Assembly (NCBI RefSeq): GCF_023078275.1
Contig: NC_062990.1
Span: forward strand, 10,617,549 to 10,681,548
Length of the DNA stretch: 64,000 bases
Origin: Leguminivora glycinivorella
Taxonomy: Eukaryota; Arthropoda; Insecta; Lepidoptera; Tortricidae
Reading direction: 5' to 3'
The translations under genes were made by a program, and so were the position numbers. The notes under the pieces were generated by a model that was not told the origin of the DNA, made no database searches, and worked only from the letters and a program-made list of their open reading frames with translations. How positions within the stretch are numbered: the stretch's first letter is position 1; each line of letters begins with the position of its first letter. This document shows, piece after piece, positions 11,901 through 20,100 of the stretch.

Positions 11901-14097
11901 TCCCATACAATAACATTTAACGAACGCTTTAACGATGACAGATGGTTTGATGCAAAAAAAAAACCTAAAATGTTTAAAGTTAAATTTCTAAAAACTAAAT
12001 TGCAGACAGAGCCGACAACCACAACGACACAATACACCACCACACCGGACCCAATCATGGAGTCTTTGCTCCAATACGTGACTCCTCGGAACTTGAAACC
12101 GGAAGACTGGTTGGCTTTCGACGTCACTTTGAATAAGAAGAAAGCTGCTGAGACAGTACGTATTATGTACTTCTTTTCAAAAGCAATATATGATATGTGT
12201 AAATGTGAATTTTCTTTTCTCGAGAATAATCATTAGACCCAATTATGAAAGCACTGGTTAGAATACTCGAAACTTGCAACGAGAATTCTAGCTTTCTACC
12301 TGACCTTCAACAGAAAAAAACAGTGTTTATTTTGTAAGTCAAAATTGTATGTATGCCAACTACATGCGATGTTCAAAATAAAATAAAACTTATATAAATT
12401 TTGGGACTAAAATCCCAGGAGAGTCTTGGAATCCTTGTTCTGATGCATGACTTCTCGGAACTTGAAACTAGTAGAAGCTTCTCTAAGAAACCGTTTGGGG
12501 GCGTTGTCAGTTTTTCTATACATACAAATTAATGTAATATTCTGTGGCGTTAGTCGAGTCGTTCAGTATAGCATGGACAGCATGGTAGATTTCATTGAAG
12601 TATAAATCCTTAGAGTGAGTATCTTTTTTCAGTGTTCATGTTTATGTATAAGTTTCTTTGTTAACCTTATGTTATTTCAATGTTTCAGTGTGCCGCGGAT
12701 GGATGTCAAGCAAGGGTATGTTAATGAAAATACCAGTTAAGATAACTTGAACCAACTCGAAAATCTGCTTTTTTGATATATTTTATCTTTAGCTTTTGGA
12801 TTTTGTGAAAACATCTCTAATTTTCTGTTTGACTTGATGTAAATGATCTTTTTCAGAAGGAGGATTTTTTGTAAACCTGAAATTATTGACCACATTTATC
12901 AAAAGTTTATTAATTGTAGTAACGCCATTCTTCTAGTTCTACTTATACAAACTCTTACTATGGGCACTGGTCCCATCGCGAGCTAGTCAGCTATGAGCTA
13001 TCAGCTACAAAAACGAACAAAAGATAATCACTCCCGTGTAAATAGAAGAGACATGGCGATGTCTTTAGTTTATAGTTACTCGCCCAGCGGTGAGCTATCA
13101 AAATCGCCGTGTCTCGTATTTGCACGGGAGTGCTTATCTTTTGTTCGTTTTTATGGCCGATGATAGCTCATAGCTTACTAGCTCGCGGTAGGAGCAGTGC
13201 TATAATTATTTTTCACGATATCTTACGTTACAGTGCCACAAAGATGAGTGTGGAACTGCGGTAAGAATCGAAAAACTATTAAAAATTTAAATAACTTAAG
13301 ATATTTTTTGAATTTTATTCAAAAGGTGAAATTTAATGACTGTCTTCCTCACCTTATGGTGATGGCAGATTGATAACTAGGAATTTCAGTCATGTCGGAT
13401 TCGGTTATCCGGCCGGATCCGGAAACTTTTAGAAGCTATCGGATTCGGTCAATGTCACGAGACCCGGCAAAATAAAAATAGGTACATCTAAACACAGCAT
13501 CATCGGCATTATGAGTTTTTAGACCAGATTTTTTTACTTCATTGTACACCTTTATTATTTCCTTTATTTATTTTGCTTCTTAGGTTAAGCTTTTTATAAT
13601 ATGAATATAAAAGTAAAATACAAAAACACATACAAAACAATATAAAAAACATATAAACACATTATAAAAAACCTAACCTAGGGTGCCGCCAGCAGCGGGG
13701 CAGGGCCCAAGCTGCCGGGTACACCTTTTATTATTAATCTCTTATACACATTAACCATATAAATAGTACCTACTTGGGCGAGCGAATTTCGAAAACTCGG
13801 AAATTCGCGTTTTCCGAGACCTAATAGTGTGATCCCAAAAACCCCCACATAACAAATTTCAGCGAAATCGTTAGAGCGGTTTTCTAGATATCGCCGATAA
13901 CAAGAATTACTTGATGCAAATCATGTAAATAGGTTAAGATATACAATTTAAGATTGTTTAAAAAATGAGCGCATCTTGCCATTAAACGTAACTGTTTGGC
14001 AAGTTTTTTAATGTAAAAAATTAGTTTAAGTTGTTTTTTTTTCAAAATAAGTAAATTAAAAAAATCTTATACTTTTAAACGAGCAATTCTTGTATAT

Positions 14098-14136
<39 letters not shown>

Positions 14137-17100
14137 TATATATATTTATTTACACTGACGATCTCGGAAACCGCTCTAACGATTTCGCAGAAATTTGTTA
14201 TGTGGGGGTTTTTGGGGGTGAAAAATCGGTCTAACTTATCCTTAGGTCCCGGAAAACGCGAATTTTCGAGTTTTCATGAGTTTTTCTTCGCGCGCCATCT
14301 CGTGTGCAGTAGTTGTACTGTTAAGACAGAATTCTTTCGGTTGATGTAAGTACTATTTATTGCAAACACTAGATGGCGACACAGGTCAAGGCTAAAACGA
14401 ATAGAAAAATACACTATTTGAGTTTTTGTGGCGAAATGCGCGCCATCTCGTGTGGAGTAGTTGTGTTGTTAAGGCTGAGAATTCTTTCGCTCGATGTAGG
14501 TACTATTCATTTTTGAACTAGATGGCGACACATGTAGGATACGAAACAGAACCGAGCGAAGCTCGGTTGCCCAGATATTATATATATTAAGCATGTTAGA
14601 ACTCAGAAGGATGGGTGCCTAACTGTTACAGATTTGTCGACTTATTTACTCCATAGGGACAAAACAAAAAAAAGTTAACTGACATGAACACAAGATTACC
14701 ATTTACAAACTTGATTTCTCTATCCACAACTCCGCGCTAAGTTATTCAAGAATCGCGTTCAAACATAAAATATTATCCCATTAGGCGGCCAAGAAAAATG
14801 GCGGAAAACAAGGACTCTCAAGTTTTAGAAAAACGATGCGCATTTACAATCATTTGCTTGAGAACGTCTCCGCAAAGTGAAGGACTCGATTACTAAGTCG
14901 GAAGCTCGAGATTGTAAGTGTGATTAGATCGAGAGCTCGAGTTTGTAGGGAAGATTCTCATGATTATTTTAGAGGCTCGAGTTTTTGTGCGAGGTAATTT
15001 TAGTTAAATGGTCAACTGGCCAGGTCAAATAATGAACAAATGCATTACACTTTGCAATGTAAAATATTACAAGTTTTTATTCAACTTGCCTTGTTAGTAG
15101 TTAGCGGTACAACGTAGAAACTAAAGACCCACTTCCCAGTTTCCGATTGAGCTGGAATTTTGCACACATATGTAAATCACGTGACAATGCAATATTATGG
15201 TATCATGGAGCTGATCTGTTGATGAAGCAGAAAGGTCGTCATAGGAACTCTATTATGAAAGGTTGTACCCTCATCAAGGGGTTTTTAGAAACGTTTCGGA
15301 GAGCATTAGATGACTGTTGAAATAAAGGTACAGTCGGCGATAAAAGCTTGGACAAAAATAAATTTTTTGCAAAAAATACTTATAGATTATTAAATTTAAT
15401 CTTGTGTAGGTATTTTCAGTATTTTTTGCAGTTAATGTGTGGCTCCATTATATTTGAAATTATTCACTTATGAATTTTTGCATGCTAATTACGGGTGCGT
15501 ATCGATCGATATAACTTTTTTTGATATATTTTTAGTCGTTATAACGATCATTTGATATAATTATTGAATCATATAACAAAAAATAATATACTAACAAATT
15601 GTATAATTCTTATTTAATATAATGTTCATTTTTTCGAATAACATTTATTATAACATACTTTGAGTATAATGCTTATTTCCGATAATAAACAAATTGTATA
15701 ACATAAAATCTTTCTAAAGCACAGTTAGAATAACAAAAAAATGTACAATAAATTAAATCCATCACTTACCAGAAAAGTAAATTAGGTTAGAACTGTGACC
15801 CCTACACACAACGCGCTGCTACCAGAAAAATAGGTTAGGTTAGGTTAGAACTGTGATCCCTTCAAAAAAGAATAATTTAATTCATGAAATGTTTTATACT
15901 GTTTGCTAGTTATATTATACTAGTCGTATATCAATAGATAGTTATACCATATAACGGTTATTATAAATAATTGTTATACGAAATAATGATTATACAAAAT
16001 AAAAATAGATATTTTGTGGTTATACCAAATGTTAATTATGTCAAATGAGTAATTATATCCTTTAAATATATACCAAATGTTGTTATATCAAATGTTACTA
16101 TACCAAAAAAAGTTATACCAATCATTACACACCCGCTAATTACATATATCACCGTATATACATTTTAACCGAAATTGTCAATTTTATTACAAGCATGTAG
16201 GTCAATAACAGTGAATAATAAAATTACTTAATTTATACAAAGGCTAGAAATATGTTTCGAAGTGTATGGAATACCTACAGTTTACGCTCATTTGACAGTC
16301 AACTATATAACTTAGGTATATACCTATGTTTATGTAGCTAGTGGTCTCAGGGCCCATAATATACACACCAGTGGCTTGGCGCGTTTTTCGGGATCTGTTT
16401 TGTATGAACTACTGCAGATACTGGAGAATTCTTGGGAACCCGTAAGGAATCGAGTTGTATCGACGCCCCGCCCATGTTACACACACACGTCTGTAAAGTT
16501 TTGTAAAGTTCGAGTTGTGCCCATCACTAATGCTTTAACGTAAACTAATGTTGATTTCAGTGCCAGGGCGACACTTGTGCTACCGGGGTGAATAGCTTTA
16601 TTTCAATTAAGAATTTGCATGCATGTGGCATTCCTAGTCTTAAGGGTTCTAATGCATCGTGCAATGGGGTCCTTTTCGTTAACCCTAACAGGAATTCTGT
16701 TAAAATGATTTTAGGGTTTCGTATCAAAATGATAAAAGCACAATAAAGGAACCCTTATTGTGCTTTGTCCGTCTGTCTCTCTGTCTGTCACATTACCAAA
16801 TGTTTCTTAGAAGAACTAGTTATTTTATGAGATAGGAATTTGCATCAACAGCAATTTTATTAAAGGAGGAAAGAGCAGACAAATAATGGCCCAACCATCT
16901 AACCCCCCCCCCTCCCCCCACACATCTAGCCCCACGCGTGCGGAGCGTCGGACCAACTGTAGGCCTAGCACATGATTGCCGCGGGAGTATGTCGCCGCGA
17001 GATAGACCACATGTCTTCTTCTAATTGTATTAATGAAATAAAGACGGGTAGTCAAAATACGGAAAAATATGCCGCGTAGACGACGACGGAAGATGCTAGA

Positions 17101-20100
17101 TGTGGCACCCTTACGCCGTGGCTTGCGTGGGCGACGGTCGCGCGATGGTCGCGCGACGGCGATGCGACGCATACGAAATCAAACCTTATCGATATGGAAG
17201 TATGACGCCGTGGCTTGCGTGGGCGACGGTCGCGCGATGGTCGCGCGACGGCGATGCGACGCATACGAAATCAAACCTTATCGATATGGAAGTATGAGAC
17301 GCCACGGCGACGGTCGCGCGACCGTCGCCCACGCAAGACACGGCGTTAGACACCGATATTTTATTTGTTTAGATAGGTATAACCTTTCCTTTATATATTG
17401 TAGTGTATCGGACTCTCTTGCAAAACAATGGTAAGTGATTGATTATACAAAGTATTTTTGGATAACACAATCAATGGAATATAACGGACTATCTATACAC
17501 AATCGAAACAATAATGTATTAAAATATAATAAATGTAAAATTCGTCTTCTTTGCGTAGCTAAAAATTGTAATAATTCATACTTTTTATTACCTATATTTG
17601 TTTTAAACTCGTTTCTACTCGTCGACTTTATCTGTCAATTTTATTAGGACACCACAGACTAAACTATAAGTACTGACTTTTCAGTGTTGGGTAGTCTTTG
17701 ATACTTAGTCAAATATAAATATTTCATTACAGTTCACTTTAGTCAAATGTAATAATTTTCAAAAATAGAACTTCATACAAAATCTATACTAATTTGCGAT
17801 ACCTGGAAAATGTTTCTGCAGCTGAAACACATTGTTTATATCTATCGCGTTATCGACCAATCAGAGACAGTTATTACAAATAATTGGTTGCCAGGAAATT
17901 CGATGTTGATACAACGGTGAACGACGCTATTAACATTAATTTTAACTTGAATGATGATATTGTTCGTCCATTGATGAATGAAATTACTCATACTTAGAAA
18001 AAGTATTGTAATAGTGATATACTTAATTAAGCTTTTCACTCTCGTACCGTACCACTCAGCATCAGCAAGCTTCGTGGCCTAAACATGGTACTCGACTAAA
18101 AAGCTCTGTATTATGTCACGATTGTATAAAATACTTCTATTTACAGTGTGAAGGCCCTGGGTGTTTGTCTATGGTACGTGTACCTTCATATACCATGATA
18201 AAATTAACTAAGTCCGATTAAAATTAACTCAGTAACGATGTGACAGTATGTATAAATATTTATATTTAATATGACATCATACTGTTGGATTTTGACTTTG
18301 ACTTCGAAAATTTTTCATATGGCGACACCCACGGATTTTAGAATCACGGTATGCGATACAAAGTCCTAAGCCTGCTCATGGCAAAGCATCTGGTGAATTC
18401 TTCTACCCATGCTTTTAGATACTTAGGTCGTTTTTAGGGTTTCGTAGTCAACTAGGAACCCTTATAATTTCGCCATGACTGTCTGTCCGTCCGTCCGTCC
18501 GGGGATAATCTCGGTGACCGCTAGCACTAGAAAGCTGAAGCTATCAAGCACGCCGACAAACTGGTAAAATAAAAAATGGAAAAAAAAATGTTTTATTAGG
18601 GGACTAATACCTATTTTTTTTCATTTCAACCCTAACGTGTGATATATTGTTAGATAGGTATTTAAAAATGAATAGGGGTTTACTAACCTCATTTTTTGAT
18701 ATTGTTAATAATTTCGGAAATAATCGCTCCAAAAGTAAAAAAAAAAATATGTCTCTCCCTCTCCTACTTTTGAACCATAAGTTTTAAAAATATGAAAAAA
18801 ATCACAAAAGTAGAACTCTATAAAGACTTTCTAGGAAAATTATTTTAAACTTGATAGGTAGAACAGTTTTGAAAAAAATACGAAAACTAGGGAACCCTAC
18901 ACTGAGCGTGGCCCGACACGCTCTTGGTCGGTTTTTAATGTTCATTTCATCAAATAATAGTTCATTAAATAATTTACATACTTTACTTTTTTGTAGTGTA
19001 TCGGGCACAACTGTAGAACGAAGGTAAAAAGAAAACAATCTGCATATCACATATTGTCCCCTTTGATGTAGAATTGTTGATATAATATATGCTAAAAGTC
19101 AACCCTTAAACGAACCATATTTTTCTACAACCTTATATATTATCAAATAATAGCGAGCAAGCGAAGCAAGTGCTACGTTTTAGCTCAAGCTATTTGCTTT
19201 TTTATGTCCGGATGTTTTGCTCTACAGTGGCCCGTTTCTCGAAAGGTACAAGTGTGTTGTATTAGAAGTGTGTTTCCATGACAACCCATACGATTTGACA
19301 GTTCGGGCACTTGTAATACAAGCCTTCTAAAAGCAATTCTAAAAGGATTCTCGTGAAATTTTGTGACCAGATTCTATGACTCAAAATTTTTTTTGTCGAC
19401 CCAGATTTAAATTTTAGTACATTACGATAGAAATGCGGAAAAGAGTAAGTTAGAAACGAATGGCGATAAATTAAAACACGACCGAAAGGAGTGTTTTAAA
19501 ATCGACACTAGTTACGAATATCCTTTTCGCACGTGTATAGTACGATGTTTTTCAGTACAGGTTGTCCTCTGAAGTTTCGACCAGACAAGAAATGTACCAC
19601 TTTGCGTGGTAGTGTGAGCAAAAAGCGCCATCTGTACTGAAAAACAATGATATAATGATTTAGACTTATATTGACCGGGATATAGACCGTGATTCGTGGT
19701 TTGTCCGTGATCATGATGCATGCAACTGCGTCGAAATATCGGGAGCTCGACAAAAATCAAAAAGGTAATCACGGTCTATATCCCGGTCAATATAAGTCTA
19801 ATGAAAATAACCGTGAATCATTCAAAACTCTTATATAATGATTTGTTTGTTTGGCTTTCTAGTGCAGAGGCCATTCATGTGATGCTCGGGCAAGTATTTA
19901 TTTTTATTTTTTGACCAATGGTATTTAATACTTACTTTTACTTTAAAATTGTGGGACAAGTATGTCAAAACTTATTTTATATTTCATATAAGTACCTACA
20001 ATTTTATTATTTCAGGTAAAAGTACCAATGGGTAGTCGAAACTGTTATATGCTAAGGGTTTGTCAAGTATTGGAAATTGGCGTGACGAGAACTGGTACAT

